From: Marinagarivorans algicola
Lineage (GTDB): Bacteria > Pseudomonadota > Gammaproteobacteria > Pseudomonadales > Cellvibrionaceae
Direction: 5' to 3'
Assembly (NCBI RefSeq): GCF_001292705.1
Contig: NZ_LGAK01000001.1
Coordinates: 124,001-188,000 of the forward strand
Length of the DNA stretch: 64,000 nt
Shown: in pieces, positions 26,073 through 35,235 of the stretch
Layout of the letters: every line of letters starts with the position of its first letter
Position numbering within the stretch: position 1 is the stretch's first letter
Notes under the pieces: generated by a model
What the model saw: the letters and a program-made list of their open reading frames with translations, nothing else
Database searches by the model: none
What the model was told of the DNA's origin: nothing
Translations under genes and position numbers: made by a program

Positions 26073-27170
26073 GTGCCTGAATTTAAAAAAGCTAAAGTTT
26101 TATACTTTGGCTTTTTCTTTTTAGTTGGTGTGTGTTTTTGTGCGCGTACGCAGGCTCAATGGCTTTATGATAGCCAAGCAATTATGGGTACAAAAGTTTC
26201 GGTGAGTGTGTGGGCGGATAATACTGAAAAGGGTGAGGCGGCCATCGATGGCGTACTAGCGATTATGCGAGGGGTTGAGCAGCGCTTATCGCCTTATATT
26301 CCAAGCTCCGAACTGTCTATTCTGAACGCTAACGCAGCAATAAGACCCGTTGTGTTATCGGACGAGATGCGTTTACTGTATGAGCGTTCGCAGCGTGTTT
26401 TTGGGATAAGTGAAGGAGCGTTTGATATTACCTTTGCCTCGATTGGCCAGCATTATGATTATCGCGAAAAGGTATTACCGAGCGATCAGCAGGTCACACA
26501 CTTGTTACCTGCACTCAGTACCCGTCATCTCGCTTTTGATCCGAGTAAGCAAACATTGCAGTTTTTACATCCCGACGTTGCAATTGATTTGGGCGGCGTT
26601 GCTAAAGGCTATGCTGTCGACTTAGCCATTGATTATTTAAAAAAGCAGGGTATTAAACATGCTTATGTAGGAGCCGGTGGCGATAGTCGTGTCCTAGGTG
26701 ATAGACGAGGTAAGCCTTGGATTATCGGTATTAAAAACCCAAGACTTGCAAATGCATATAGCAAAAATACCTCCCCCCCAAACGACACTAACAAAAGCGA
26801 TACACAAAGCTATAATCACAAGAGCAACCCTAAAGATCAAACGCCGAGCTTTGTTATTCGCTTGCCTTTAGTTGATACAGCCATTAGTACATCAGGTGAC
26901 TACGAGCGATTTTTTATTGATGGTGCGACCGGTCAGCGTATCCATCATATTCTAAATCCTCAAACAGGCCGCAGTGCTACAGGTGTTATGAGTGTGACCG
27001 TCTTAGGGGATACAGGCTTAGGTACCGATCCATTATCGACAGCAGTGTTTGTGATGGGCGTCAAGCGAGGGCTTAAACTGATTAATCAGTTACCCAATTA
27101 TGATGCGATCATTATTGATAGCGCTGGCCAAGTGCACTATAGCAATGGTTTAATGCCGCCAGCTCCATAG
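26073..27170 (+). CDS. apbE: FAD:protein FMN transferase (ApbE)
   Basis: 365 aa from GTG 26073, chosen over GTG 26064 because TAGGTG sits six bases ahead of it. An N-terminal hydrophobic signal (LYFGFFFLVGVCFC to QAQ) indicates a periplasmic enzyme. Family motifs are IMGTKVSVSVW, FDITFASIGQ, VAIDLGGVAKGYAVD, VGAGGDSRVLG, HILNPQTGRSATGV and TDPLSTAVFVMG (metal ligands). ApbE attaches FMN to Thr or Ser of NQR/RNF-type proteins. A hydrophilic Asn/Ser/Lys/Pro-rich insert of about 30 residues (about 229-260) interrupts the fold. No nqr or rnf gene is adjacent; it may be carried on gsp read-through. Confidence 0.92.
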   Translation: MPEFKKAKVLYFGFFFLVGVCFCARTQAQWLYDSQAIMGTKVSVSVWADNTEKGEAAIDGVLAIMRGVEQRLSPYIPSSELSILNANAAIRPVVLSDEMRLLYERSQRVFGISEGAFDITFASIGQHYDYREKVLPSDQQVTHLLPALSTRHLAFDPSKQTLQFLHPDVAIDLGGVAKGYAVDLAIDYLKKQGIKHAYVGAGGDSRVLGDRRGKPWIIGIKNPRLANAYSKNTSPPNDTNKSDTQSYNHKSNPKDQTPSFVIRLPLVDTAISTSGDYERFFIDGATGQRIHHILNPQTGRSATGVMSVTVLGDTGLGTDPLSTAVFVMGVKRGLKLINQLPNYDAIIIDSAGQVHYSNGLMPPAP

Positions 27171-27404
27171 CCACTGTATAAAGCAGTCAATTTGCTACAA
27201 CAAATTAGCAGCGTGTGAGGTAATTGGCAAAGCGACTTAGGCTGCCTTGAAACTTATAAATGTTGTGGGAATATACTCAAATACGGGTGTTTCCACATGC
27301 AAAAACTGGCGCACTCCTTGCTGTGCGATGAGCTTTACCCATAAGCTTGTACAAAGAGACGCGTAAATCACCTAGTTTATAGACCGTTAAAACGGGAGAC
27401 TCCC

Positions 27405-28034
27405 TTGTTAAATACCGTTAATAGTAAAAGCGCTATTTTACTGGCTACATGGTTATATATCTGTAGCATGCCAGTTATCGCTCAAGATCTGCCTGAACAG
27501 GCACAAGCTCAAGCCGATCAAGGCGCTCTAAACATTGAATTGCGTGTAGAAGATAACACTCAATTTATTGAGCGCAACGAAAATGCTACACCATTAAGTG
27601 AGCAAGTTGAGTCCTTAAAAAGGGCTGCGCTAGAGCTTAACCGTGATTTACTCTTGCTAGAAGAAGATTTATTGTTTCCTGCGAATACACAAGTGGCAGT
27701 ATATGTTTCGCTAGATGTGGGAGAATACTTTGCCATGGATGCCGTTAAACTCACCATTGATGGTGAGTTGGTGGCAAGCCATTTGTATACACAAAAACAA
27801 AATAGTGCCTTAGTCCGTGGCGGTATTCAGCGGTTATATTTAGGGAATCTTAAAACGGGACAGCATGAAATCACGGCTTTTTTTCATGGGATTGGTCCTC
27901 AAAACCGTGAGTATAAGCGCGGTGCTAGCTATACGCTAACGAAAGATCAAAAGCCCACCATGTTAGAAATCAAAGTGCGTGACTCCTCTCGTAATATGCA
28001 GCCTACGTTTGAATTTAAAGAGTGGCACCTATGA
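27405..28034 (+). CDS. Secreted beta-rich protein, first gene of an Agl/Glt-like envelope operon
   Basis: 209 aa. A signal peptide (about 1-26, ending MPVIA) is followed by a charged segment, a short helix (SLKRAALELNRDLLLLEEDLL) and a beta-rich domain (about 95-200). That domain contains VYVSLDVGEYFAMDAVKLTI, a DGELVASHLYT turn and RGGIQRLYLGNL-TGQHEI. I do not know a named family. I judge it to be a periplasmic component because it opens an operon of TPR proteins and an ExbB/ExbD/TonB set. Its stop overlaps the next start (ATGA). Confidence 0.8.
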   Translation: MLNTVNSKSAILLATWLYICSMPVIAQDLPEQAQAQADQGALNIELRVEDNTQFIERNENATPLSEQVESLKRAALELNRDLLLLEEDLLFPANTQVAVYVSLDVGEYFAMDAVKLTIDGELVASHLYTQKQNSALVRGGIQRLYLGNLKTGQHEITAFFHGIGPQNREYKRGASYTLTKDQKPTMLEIKVRDSSRNMQPTFEFKEWHL

Positions 28035-29869
28035 TCAATCGGCTTGTCTGGCTGGTTTTTTTAGGGTGCCTCAGCGTGGGTACTCAGGCTAAAAAACCGC
28101 CTTTATCGGCTGTGGCTGATTTACGCTATGGGGTTGCTTTATATCATTTTTATCAAAACCAGCATTTTCAAGCACTCAGTGACTTGTTGGTAGCCGAAAA
28201 AAAAGGTGGTATCCAAGGCCATGGTGACAACCCCGAAATTATGCTGGGTGGCTTTTATTTAGCTTATGGGCTAGATCGCACAGCCAGCGATATATTCGAG
28301 CGCTTATTGGATGTCAATCGGCCACAAAAAACGCGTGATGCGGCGTGGTTTTATTTGGCCAAAATTCGTTATCTACGCGATGATATTGAGGGTGTCAAAG
28401 ATGCCTTGGCACGTATTAGTGATAAACCACAAGCCTCAATCGCTCATGAATTACAAGCGTTAATGATTAACCTTGCCATCAAAGATGGTGAGCTTGATAA
28501 AGCGAGTCGCTTAATTGCAAAAGTTGATGATAACGAAGCTCTAGCGCCTTATTTATATTTTAATATGGCAGCGGCTTATGCTCGAGCTCAAGATTATCCG
28601 TTAGCAATTAGTTATTATGAAAAGTTGGCTAAAATTCCACAGCGCGAAGAAGAATATTTAGCTCTCTACGATAAGGCGATGACTGCTGCGGGTTATGCGT
28701 ACTTCTTTAATAAACAGCATGACCAGGCCATTGAGCAATTCAAGCGTGTGCGCTTAGATAGTCCCATGTCTGGGCGAGCGTTATTGGGTTATGGTTGGGC
28801 GAGTGTCGATGATGGTGAGTATCGCAGTGCTTTGGCGCCATGGCAGCTATTAGCACAAGATCCTTTAATTGATGAAAACACGCAAGAGGCGCTAGTGGCG
28901 ATTCCCTATGCCTACGAGCAAATGGGCCTTGCCAAAGTCGCTTTAGATAAATATCGCGATGCTGAAGCCAGTTTTGAATCTGAAATTGTTACCTTAGATA
29001 CCTTTGTTAACGACCTCAATAGCGAAGCCATGCTGGATGCTCTTAAAATCGACCCGTCAGAGGACATCAACTGGTTTAACTACGCACAAAAAAATAAACT
29101 GGCGCCACAACTGAGTTATTTGACTGCATTATTTGCACGCAATGAGTTTCAAGGCTTGGTCCAAGAGCTTCGTGATTTGCTCGTATTACAGCGCAAGCTC
29201 ACCGTATGGCAAGGTCGCATGCAGTTTTATTTAGATATGCTTGATGAGCGAGAGGCCAATCGATTACTGGAGATGAATGTGATTGCCCAGCAAGAAGCCT
29301 TCGAAAATTTAAATAAAATGCAAAGTGATCGTCGAAGCTTATTAGCCATTTTACATCGATTTGATCAAACCGATGATTTTTTATCGATGCTACAAGGTAA
29401 AGAGCGCGAGCGTCTAGCGCGTATTAAACAAGCGGAAGGTAACTTGCTAATGCTGTTAGATGCTGGTCATGATATGGCGCTAGAGCGCGAAAAACTAGCG
29501 CGCTTACGGGGCTTGCTATTATGGAATGCGGGTGAGCTTTTTGCGGAGCGAATATGGCGTGGGCGAAAAACGCTCGAAGAATTAAGTCAGCGTATTGATG
29601 GTGCTGTTGAGGCTCAGGTACGTATTCAAACCATTGTAGATGAAGGCTTTGATTTGGCACCGTATCGTACGCAAATTAACGAGGCTAAGCAGCGTATTAC
29701 TCGCCAACAAGCCAATCTTAAAGTGGCCATAGAAGAAGCACAAAGTATACTCCGCACTGAGGTTATCGCGGCATTAGCCCAGCAGCGTAGTCGCTTGCAG
29801 TATTACCTAGCGCAAAGTCGTTTAGCAATTGCGCGCATCTCCGACGAAGCTGACGGAGAGCGTTACTGA
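28031..29869 (+). CDS. Periplasmic TPR-repeat protein of the envelope operon
   Basis: 612 aa from the ATG at 28031, which overlaps the previous stop (ATGA); a GTG three codons earlier is less likely. A signal peptide (about 1-20, to VGTQA) precedes repeated helical pairs of TPR type: LRYGVALYHFYQNQHFQALS, AAAYARAQDYPLAISYYEKL and AYFFNKQHDQAIEQFKRV. The C-terminal third is long and charged, with predicted coiled-coil character (residues 440-600). It is a protein-protein scaffold by family; its partner is probably the lipoprotein encoded next. Confidence 0.85.
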   Translation: MINRLVWLVFLGCLSVGTQAKKPPLSAVADLRYGVALYHFYQNQHFQALSDLLVAEKKGGIQGHGDNPEIMLGGFYLAYGLDRTASDIFERLLDVNRPQKTRDAAWFYLAKIRYLRDDIEGVKDALARISDKPQASIAHELQALMINLAIKDGELDKASRLIAKVDDNEALAPYLYFNMAAAYARAQDYPLAISYYEKLAKIPQREEEYLALYDKAMTAAGYAYFFNKQHDQAIEQFKRVRLDSPMSGRALLGYGWASVDDGEYRSALAPWQLLAQDPLIDENTQEALVAIPYAYEQMGLAKVALDKYRDAEASFESEIVTLDTFVNDLNSEAMLDALKIDPSEDINWFNYAQKNKLAPQLSYLTALFARNEFQGLVQELRDLLVLQRKLTVWQGRMQFYLDMLDEREANRLLEMNVIAQQEAFENLNKMQSDRRSLLAILHRFDQTDDFLSMLQGKERERLARIKQAEGNLLMLLDAGHDMALEREKLARLRGLLLWNAGELFAERIWRGRKTLEELSQRIDGAVEAQVRIQTIVDEGFDLAPYRTQINEAKQRITRQQANLKVAIEEAQSILRTEVIAALAQQRSRLQYYLAQSRLAIARISDEADGERY

Positions 29870-32796
29870 TGAGCACATTTTTGACTCTGCTGATGGCGCC
29901 TTTTGAGCGTATCGCCTTTGCCCGTATTTTTTTACGTTGTATAACGGCACTGTTATATGTATCGTTAACTGCGTGTAGTTTTTTTAGTCAAGATATTTCT
30001 GACCTTGGTCCGACCTTAGCGGATTTACCGGACCCAGTAATACCCGAACAACTCGAACCTGTTGCGGTGGTTTCGCGCGATGAGGTTGAAGCGATGTACC
30101 TTTCGGCTTTAGCCGTTGCCGAAGACATTGAAGTGCGTCAAAAAATTAAAATTCGCTTGGCCGATATCGCGATGGCACGAGGTGAAGATTTACAAATCGC
30201 TAGTGATACCGGTGGGCAATTTTTTGATCAAACGATTTCAATGTACGATCAACTCATTCAATTACAGCAAGCGCAAAAAGGTGAGGTTGATGAGCGTCTA
30301 TTATATCGAGTATCCAAAGCCTATGCCTTAGACGCAAGGATGGATGAGTCCGACGCTGCGCTTGAGAAATTAATTGCCCAAAATCCTAATTCTTCGTTTG
30401 CCGCAGAGGCCCAATTTAGGCGTGCAGAACAAGCTTTTAGTTATCAAGATTACTCGGCGGCTTACACATTGTACGGTGCTGTTGTTGATATCGGTGATCA
30501 AACGCCTTTTTATTTAAATGCTTTATATATGCAAGGCTGGGCTTTATTCAAACAAGATCAATATCTGGCATCGCTGAACCCTTTTCACTTAGTGATGGAT
30601 AAAATATTACCTACAAACAGCAATCCAGAGTCATTGAGCAAGTCACAACAAAGTTTGGTGGCCGATACCTTAAAAGTACTGGGCTTTGCTTATTCCTATA
30701 TTGACGGCCCGGCAAGTATTGCAACGTTTACAAAAACTCATGGCGAACGAGATTATACGCATTTAATTTACCGCCAATTAGGTGGACTCTATGTTGAGAA
30801 TAAACGTTATTACGATGCAGCCAATACCTATGAAGCTTTTATTCAAGAATATCCCAACAGTGATTTCAATCCGGAATTTGCCGATACAGCTATTGCGGTT
30901 TATTTAAAGGGCGGTTTTGACAAAGAAATATTACCGGCCAAAGAAACCTATATTCAACGCTTTGGCTTGGCGAGTCTTTACTGGCAAGAGCGCACACCCG
31001 CACAGCGTGAACGTTACAGTGCCACACTAGAGTCTTATTTAGATGAAGTGTCTAGTTATTATCACGCACAAGCACAAACATTAGTGGCCGCGCAAACACA
31101 GTATGCGAACAAACAGCTGAAAAAACAGCCTGCCTCACCTGTGCCCTCATTTGTGAAAGCGGCAGGCTATTATGATGAAATGTTACGCAGCTTTCCCAAT
31201 CACCCTCGTGTCCCTGAGCTGACTTTTTTAATGGCCGAGGCCCTACATGATGCTGGTGCTTTAACACGCGCGGTTGTTGCGTATGAGCAAGTCGCGTATG
31301 AATATTTAGACCCACAGCGTGGTGCATCAGCGGGTTATGCCGCTATCTTAACGCTTGATCAATTATTAGAAGCCGAGCAGGCAGTTAATGATTCAGCGGG
31401 TAATGAAGCAGCCAGCAGCGCACTGAACCAGTTAAAGCTACAGCGCATTAATAGCGCCATTAGCTTTGCCGATTATTATCCTGCCGACGAACGCGCGGTG
31501 GCAGTACTGACTAATGCTGCTGAGCGTTTATATAGCGACGGCAACAAAGAGCAAGCGATTGTCATCGCAACGCGGCTAACGCAGTGGCAGCCCCAACAGG
31601 CGCCAGCATTGCAAAAAACAGCTTGGCTAGTACTGGCGCATAGTCTCTATGAATTAGAGCGATTTTCCGAGGCAGAGGCGTCATACCGTACAGCCTTGGC
31701 GCTATTATCCGATGGCGATAAGGATCGTGCGCCTGTCACTGACCGTATTGCGGCAAGTATGTACAAACAAGCCGAGCAAAATATAGCCGATAATCAATTG
31801 CCCGAAGCGGTTGATCGTTTACTCAGCATTGCTTCAGTCGCGCCGGATTCTACGATTAGTGTTAATGCACAATATGATGCTGCAAATCATTTAATGACAC
31901 TCAAAGATTGGTCACGCGCTGAAAAAGTGTTGCTGGACTTTCAACGCCAGTACCCAGAGCATGAATTACATAAAACAATCACCCCCAAATTAGCCGTACT
32001 GTATCAAGAAACTGAGCAATGGGGAAAAGCAGCAGCGCAATTAGAGAGCATGTCGAGTAGTGAGTCTGACCCAGAGACACGCCGTAGCGCCTTGTACTTA
32101 TCGGCAGAGCTTTACCGTAAGTCGGGTAGTCAAGCATTCGCTGAAAAAACATATCGCGCTTATATCAAGCGCTATCCCGTACCGTTTGATTTAGCGCTTG
32201 AAGCACGCGTGCAGTTATTAGAAATGGCAAAAACACATGGTACCCTCCGCAAGCAAGAGGCGCTTATGCAAGAGCTAATTACCGTCGATGCCAAAGCCGG
32301 TGGTGCACGGACAACAAGGTCTACTTATTTAGCCGCGCAATCCCAAACGTATTTTGCCGGTAAAGACCTTGCCCAATTTGAGAGTATTCGCTTGCGAGCA
32401 CCGATTAAAAAAACGCTTAAAGCCAAGCGCAAGGCGATGGATAAAGCGCTAAAAAGTTATAAAACGGTTATTGACTATGGTGTTGCCGAGTTTGCCACAC
32501 AGGCGAATCATCGCATTGGTGAAGTTTACGCTAATCTTTATGATAATTTATTAAACTCTGAAAGACCCAAAGGGCTCGATGAGTTAACCATGGAGCAATA
32601 TGAAATCATGTTGGAAGAGCAAGCCTATCCATTTAAGGGTAAGGCCGTTGACATGCTAACAATTAATGCCGAGCGCTCATGGGATGGCTTTTATGATGAA
32701 TGGGTAAAAGAAAGCTTTAGTGCTTTGGCTAAGCTGTTACCTGCGCGTTATGGTAAAGAAGAAACAGTCATAGAGGTGAGTCGCGGTGTTCGTTAA
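29869..32796 (+). CDS. Large TPR-repeat lipoprotein of the envelope operon
   Basis: 975 aa. The N-terminus has a membrane segment ending in the lipobox SLTAC, so Cys36 is a likely lipidation site. At least ten TPR-like repeats follow across residues 130-800, for example LGGLYVENKRYYDAANTYEA, PNSSFAAEAQFRRAEQAFSY and LYELERFSEAEASYRTALAL. The spacing resembles the outer-membrane TPR lipoproteins of the BamD/YbgF and GltE type. It starts in a TGATG overlap with the previous gene and overlaps the next by 11 bp. Confidence 0.88.
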   Translation: MSTFLTLLMAPFERIAFARIFLRCITALLYVSLTACSFFSQDISDLGPTLADLPDPVIPEQLEPVAVVSRDEVEAMYLSALAVAEDIEVRQKIKIRLADIAMARGEDLQIASDTGGQFFDQTISMYDQLIQLQQAQKGEVDERLLYRVSKAYALDARMDESDAALEKLIAQNPNSSFAAEAQFRRAEQAFSYQDYSAAYTLYGAVVDIGDQTPFYLNALYMQGWALFKQDQYLASLNPFHLVMDKILPTNSNPESLSKSQQSLVADTLKVLGFAYSYIDGPASIATFTKTHGERDYTHLIYRQLGGLYVENKRYYDAANTYEAFIQEYPNSDFNPEFADTAIAVYLKGGFDKEILPAKETYIQRFGLASLYWQERTPAQRERYSATLESYLDEVSSYYHAQAQTLVAAQTQYANKQLKKQPASPVPSFVKAAGYYDEMLRSFPNHPRVPELTFLMAEALHDAGALTRAVVAYEQVAYEYLDPQRGASAGYAAILTLDQLLEAEQAVNDSAGNEAASSALNQLKLQRINSAISFADYYPADERAVAVLTNAAERLYSDGNKEQAIVIATRLTQWQPQQAPALQKTAWLVLAHSLYELERFSEAEASYRTALALLSDGDKDRAPVTDRIAASMYKQAEQNIADNQLPEAVDRLLSIASVAPDSTISVNAQYDAANHLMTLKDWSRAEKVLLDFQRQYPEHELHKTITPKLAVLYQETEQWGKAAAQLESMSSSESDPETRRSALYLSAELYRKSGSQAFAEKTYRAYIKRYPVPFDLALEARVQLLEMAKTHGTLRKQEALMQELITVDAKAGGARTTRSTYLAAQSQTYFAGKDLAQFESIRLRAPIKKTLKAKRKAMDKALKSYKTVIDYGVAEFATQANHRIGEVYANLYDNLLNSERPKGLDELTMEQYEIMLEEQAYPFKGKAVDMLTINAERSWDGFYDEWVKESFSALAKLLPARYGKEETVIEVSRGVR

Positions 32797-33553
32797 TCAA
32801 TACATGGCGTTTAGTAAAGGCCTTGTAGGCGCAGGTCTACTGTTGGCCCTTGTTTGTATTTGTGTGAGCGGCTGTGCTGTTAGCCCTAAAAATGATACCG
32901 AGCAGATGTCTGAGGTTGTTTTGGATGAGACAACAGGCGAGCCGATTTTAGTGTTGATTCCCGATCCCTACTTACTGTCAAATACCGAGGTTTCTGCCGA
33001 TGTGAGTGCCAAATTTCAACAAGGTATTGCCTTAATCGAAGCCCAAAAATGGTCCCAAGCACAAATACACTTTGAGCAATTAACACAGCAAGTACCGACA
33101 TTTTCGGGGCCTTGGGTGAATTTGGGTTTAAGCCTTTGGCGTCAAGATTTCTATGAACCTGCAGAACACGCATTTGAGCAAGCTATTTTAAAAAATGATA
33201 AAAATGGTGACGCTTACAACCTGTATGCCGTCATGATGCGCGAACAAGGTGATTTTAAAAAAGCAGAGACGCTTTATAAACAAGCGATTGCAGTGTGGCC
33301 ACATAATGTGATCAGTCATCGTAATTTAGGCGTGCTGTACGACATGTACATGGGGCGCTTTGATGAAGCTTACTATCACTTTGAGCAGTGCGCAAAAATC
33401 ATGGCAACACCCGATAAAAAACTACGCGGCTGGATGGTCGATATCAAGCGCAGGCAGGCTAAAATGGCGAAGAAGCAAAAACAATCAGGTGCAACAGCTC
33501 CTGCCGAATCCACTGAGCAAGGTGCGGCAAATGAGTCATCAAATGCAATCTAA
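32786..33553 (+). CDS. TPR-repeat lipoprotein of the envelope operon
   Basis: 255 aa. The signal segment LVGAGLLLALVCICVSGC ends in a lipobox (VSGC; Cys30). Three or four TPR units follow (about residues 70-200), including GIALIEAQKWSQAQIHFEQL, WVNLGLSLWRQDFYEPAEHA and YAVMMREQGDFKKAETLYKQ. A basic, Gln/Ala-rich tail closes it. Reuse of a GTG start inside the preceding gene suggests tight coupling. By family it is a scaffold at the periplasmic side of the outer membrane; its partner is not known. Confidence 0.88.
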   Translation: MFVNQYMAFSKGLVGAGLLLALVCICVSGCAVSPKNDTEQMSEVVLDETTGEPILVLIPDPYLLSNTEVSADVSAKFQQGIALIEAQKWSQAQIHFEQLTQQVPTFSGPWVNLGLSLWRQDFYEPAEHAFEQAILKNDKNGDAYNLYAVMMREQGDFKKAETLYKQAIAVWPHNVISHRNLGVLYDMYMGRFDEAYYHFEQCAKIMATPDKKLRGWMVDIKRRQAKMAKKQKQSGATAPAESTEQGAANESSNAI

Positions 33554-33845
33554 AATCAGCCTTATGTTACTGACAGTAATGTTTTCTTCGAGCGCTGTGT
33601 ACGGGGCCGATGTTGTTAATCTCAGTACAACCATTAAAGGCAATCAAGAGCACCCCAGTGTGAGTTATATCGTACCTTGGCAGCAAGCAGCTGATGAGGG
33701 AAAGCTGACGATGTCTTTTAATACACGTACGCGCTTAGGTGATGTGTTTAATCATGTAGAGCGTGCTGAGCATCGGCGACAAGTCGATTTTTTAACCGAC
33801 ATGAAGAAACAATTGCAAGCCCGTAAGCTGCCTCTGAATGAATAG
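33531..33845 (+). CDS. Small secreted protein of the envelope operon
   Basis: 104 aa from ATG 33531, preceded by AAGGTG; the upstream open frame to 33360 is a shadow of the TPR gene. A signal peptide (to SSSAVYGA) is followed by about 80 residues, with VVNLSTTIKGNQEHPSVSYI and VPWQQAADEG. I do not recognise a family. A small secreted protein between the TPR genes and the motor genes is a repeated feature of such operons, and it could correspond in place to a Glt-type accessory subunit. That is inference. Confidence 0.7.
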   Translation: MSHQMQSKISLMLLTVMFSSSAVYGADVVNLSTTIKGNQEHPSVSYIVPWQQAADEGKLTMSFNTRTRLGDVFNHVERAEHRRQVDFLTDMKKQLQARKLPLNE

Positions 33846-33897
33846 CCCGGCTACAAAAAAGCACGACATACATCGTAGCTCAATACATAACCCATTG

Positions 33898-33923
33898 ACT
33901 AATATGACATAAATTATATTAGT
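33898..33923. promoter_or_regulatory. Dyad ACTAATAT-N10-ATATTAGT before exbB
   Basis: A perfect 8-bp inverted repeat with a 10-bp spacer lies in the 134-bp gap between the small secreted protein and exbB. Its left arm overlaps a TTGACT -35-like element at 33895-33900. It could be an operator for an internal promoter driving exbB-exbD-exbD-tonB. The AT-rich context lowers its significance. Confidence 0.4.
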
Positions 33924-33979
33924 TAGCATTACAGTAACCTTTAAGACTAAATAATTAGTTCACTCTGCGGAGATATAGC

Positions 33980-34672
33980 ATGTTAGATACAGCAATTGGC
34001 TTTTTTCAAAACGGCGGCCCCTTTATGTACCCGATTGGTTTGGTATTGGTCGTAGGTTTGGCAGTTGCCATTGAGCGCTGGGTTTTTTTGAGCGTAGCCA
34101 AAACCTCAAACCGTCGTGCGTTTGACCGAATTTTACCCTTACTGCGTAAAAAAGATTACAACGGTGTAGTCGAGGTGTCTCGCAGTTCGCAAGCACCAGT
34201 AGGTCGCATTATTGCTTCTGGCTTGGCGCGTATGCAGCAAACGCCCCGTCGTGAAGAGATTGAATATGCGATGGAAGAGGGTGTTATGGAAGCAGTACCG
34301 CGCTTAGAAAAGCGCACCGCTTACATTGCGACGCTAGCCAATATTGCAACATTGCTGGGGTTACTCGGTACCATTATGGGCTTGATTGCCGCGTTTACAG
34401 CGGTGGCCGAAGCCGACCCTTCAGAAAAAGCCACTTTATTATCGCAAAGTATTTCGGTAGCCATGAATACTACAGCCTTTGGTTTGATGGCTGCTATTCC
34501 TTTACTACTCCTGCATACCTCTATTCAACATAAAACTAACGAAATCATCGATAGTTTAGAGATGGCGGGTGTGAAGTGCTTGAATATCTTGTCGGCTAAC
34601 ACGTTATCGTCGGGTACTAAATCCTCTGCTGCTAAACCCGCGGCACCTAAACCACAAGCTCCTACTCAGTAA
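33980..34672 (+). CDS. MotA/TolQ/ExbB family proton-channel protein
   Basis: 230 aa with three membrane helices: about residues 16-36, then the paired C-terminal helices. ATLANIATLLGLLGTIMGLI and VAMNTTAFGLMAAIPLLLLH carry the threonines expected to line the proton path. It is the pentameric stator subunit of an ExbB/TolQ-type motor, converting proton flow into movement of the ExbD partners. It is followed 17 bp later by two ExbD genes and a TonB-like gene. It ends in an Ala/Pro/Lys-rich tail. Gene symbols exbB, tolQ or aglR would each claim too much. Confidence 0.93.
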   Translation: MLDTAIGFFQNGGPFMYPIGLVLVVGLAVAIERWVFLSVAKTSNRRAFDRILPLLRKKDYNGVVEVSRSSQAPVGRIIASGLARMQQTPRREEIEYAMEEGVMEAVPRLEKRTAYIATLANIATLLGLLGTIMGLIAAFTAVAEADPSEKATLLSQSISVAMNTTAFGLMAAIPLLLLHTSIQHKTNEIIDSLEMAGVKCLNILSANTLSSGTKSSAAKPAAPKPQAPTQ

Positions 34673-34689
34673 TTGGGCGAATTGTTATT

Positions 34690-35235
34690 ATGAGAATCAG
34701 ACGCAGAGCAAAAGAAGAAGCTGATTTAGACATCACTTCTTTTATGAATCTGATGATCATCCTTGTGCCCGTTTTATTGATGAGCATGGTGTTTTCGCAC
34801 ATCACTGTTCTCGATTTAAAGCTCCCTGATTTAGCGCCTAACAGCACTAATGAAAATCCGGAGCCAAATGATGCATTAGAGGTGGTTATCTACACCGATA
34901 AACTTGTGATTAATTATCCTGCGGGAGTTACTGTTAAAAGTATTAATAATATTGATAGCAGCCACGATTTCAAAATGCTGTCGACGTATTTACAGGAAAT
35001 TAAAAGGCGCCTTGCGCTTAAAGGAAAAGAAAAGCGCGATATTTTTATTTTGTCACAGGCAGACACGGATTATCAAACAATTGTTACGACAATGGATACT
35101 GTACGCTCTTATGATGCCGTGGTGGCAGCGTCCGTTGTTGAGGCTGAGTTGTTCCCTGAAATATCATTAGGTGATGCACCGGCACTCGGTGCTGAGAACC
35201 CGAATACTGAACTAGCACCAGAGGTGACACAATGA
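34690..35235 (+). CDS. ExbD/TolR family protein with Asn in place of the proton-path Asp
   Basis: 181 aa. A basic N-terminus, one membrane helix (about residues 17-37, FMNLMIILVPVLLMSMVF) and a periplasmic domain match the ExbD/TolR layout. In ExbD and TolR the helix starts with an invariant Asp needed for proton transport (ITPFVDVML pattern). Here the aligned residue is Asn20 (ITSFMNLMI), encoded AAT at 34747-34749. The subunit may therefore be structural and not itself protonated. The periplasmic domain is slightly long. It overlaps the next gene by 4 bp (ATGA). Confidence 0.9.
   Translation: MRIRRRAKEEADLDITSFMNLMIILVPVLLMSMVFSHITVLDLKLPDLAPNSTNENPEPNDALEVVIYTDKLVINYPAGVTVKSINNIDSSHDFKMLSTYLQEIKRRLALKGKEKRDIFILSQADTDYQTIVTTMDTVRSYDAVVAASVVEAELFPEISLGDAPALGAENPNTELAPEVTQ

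Noticed and set aside
27195-27212. AATTTG-CTACAA-CAAATT inverted repeat after apbE as a terminator
   Set aside because: The stem is AT-only apart from one pair and no T-run follows.
27247-27277. TTGAAA-N19-TATACT as the promoter of the envelope operon
   Set aside because: The spacer is 19 bp, longer than the usual 16-18, so I do not call it a feature, although it is the best match in the gap.
33360-33530. Upstream extension of the small secreted protein
   Set aside because: It lies within the TPR lipoprotein gene in another frame and would bury the signal peptide.
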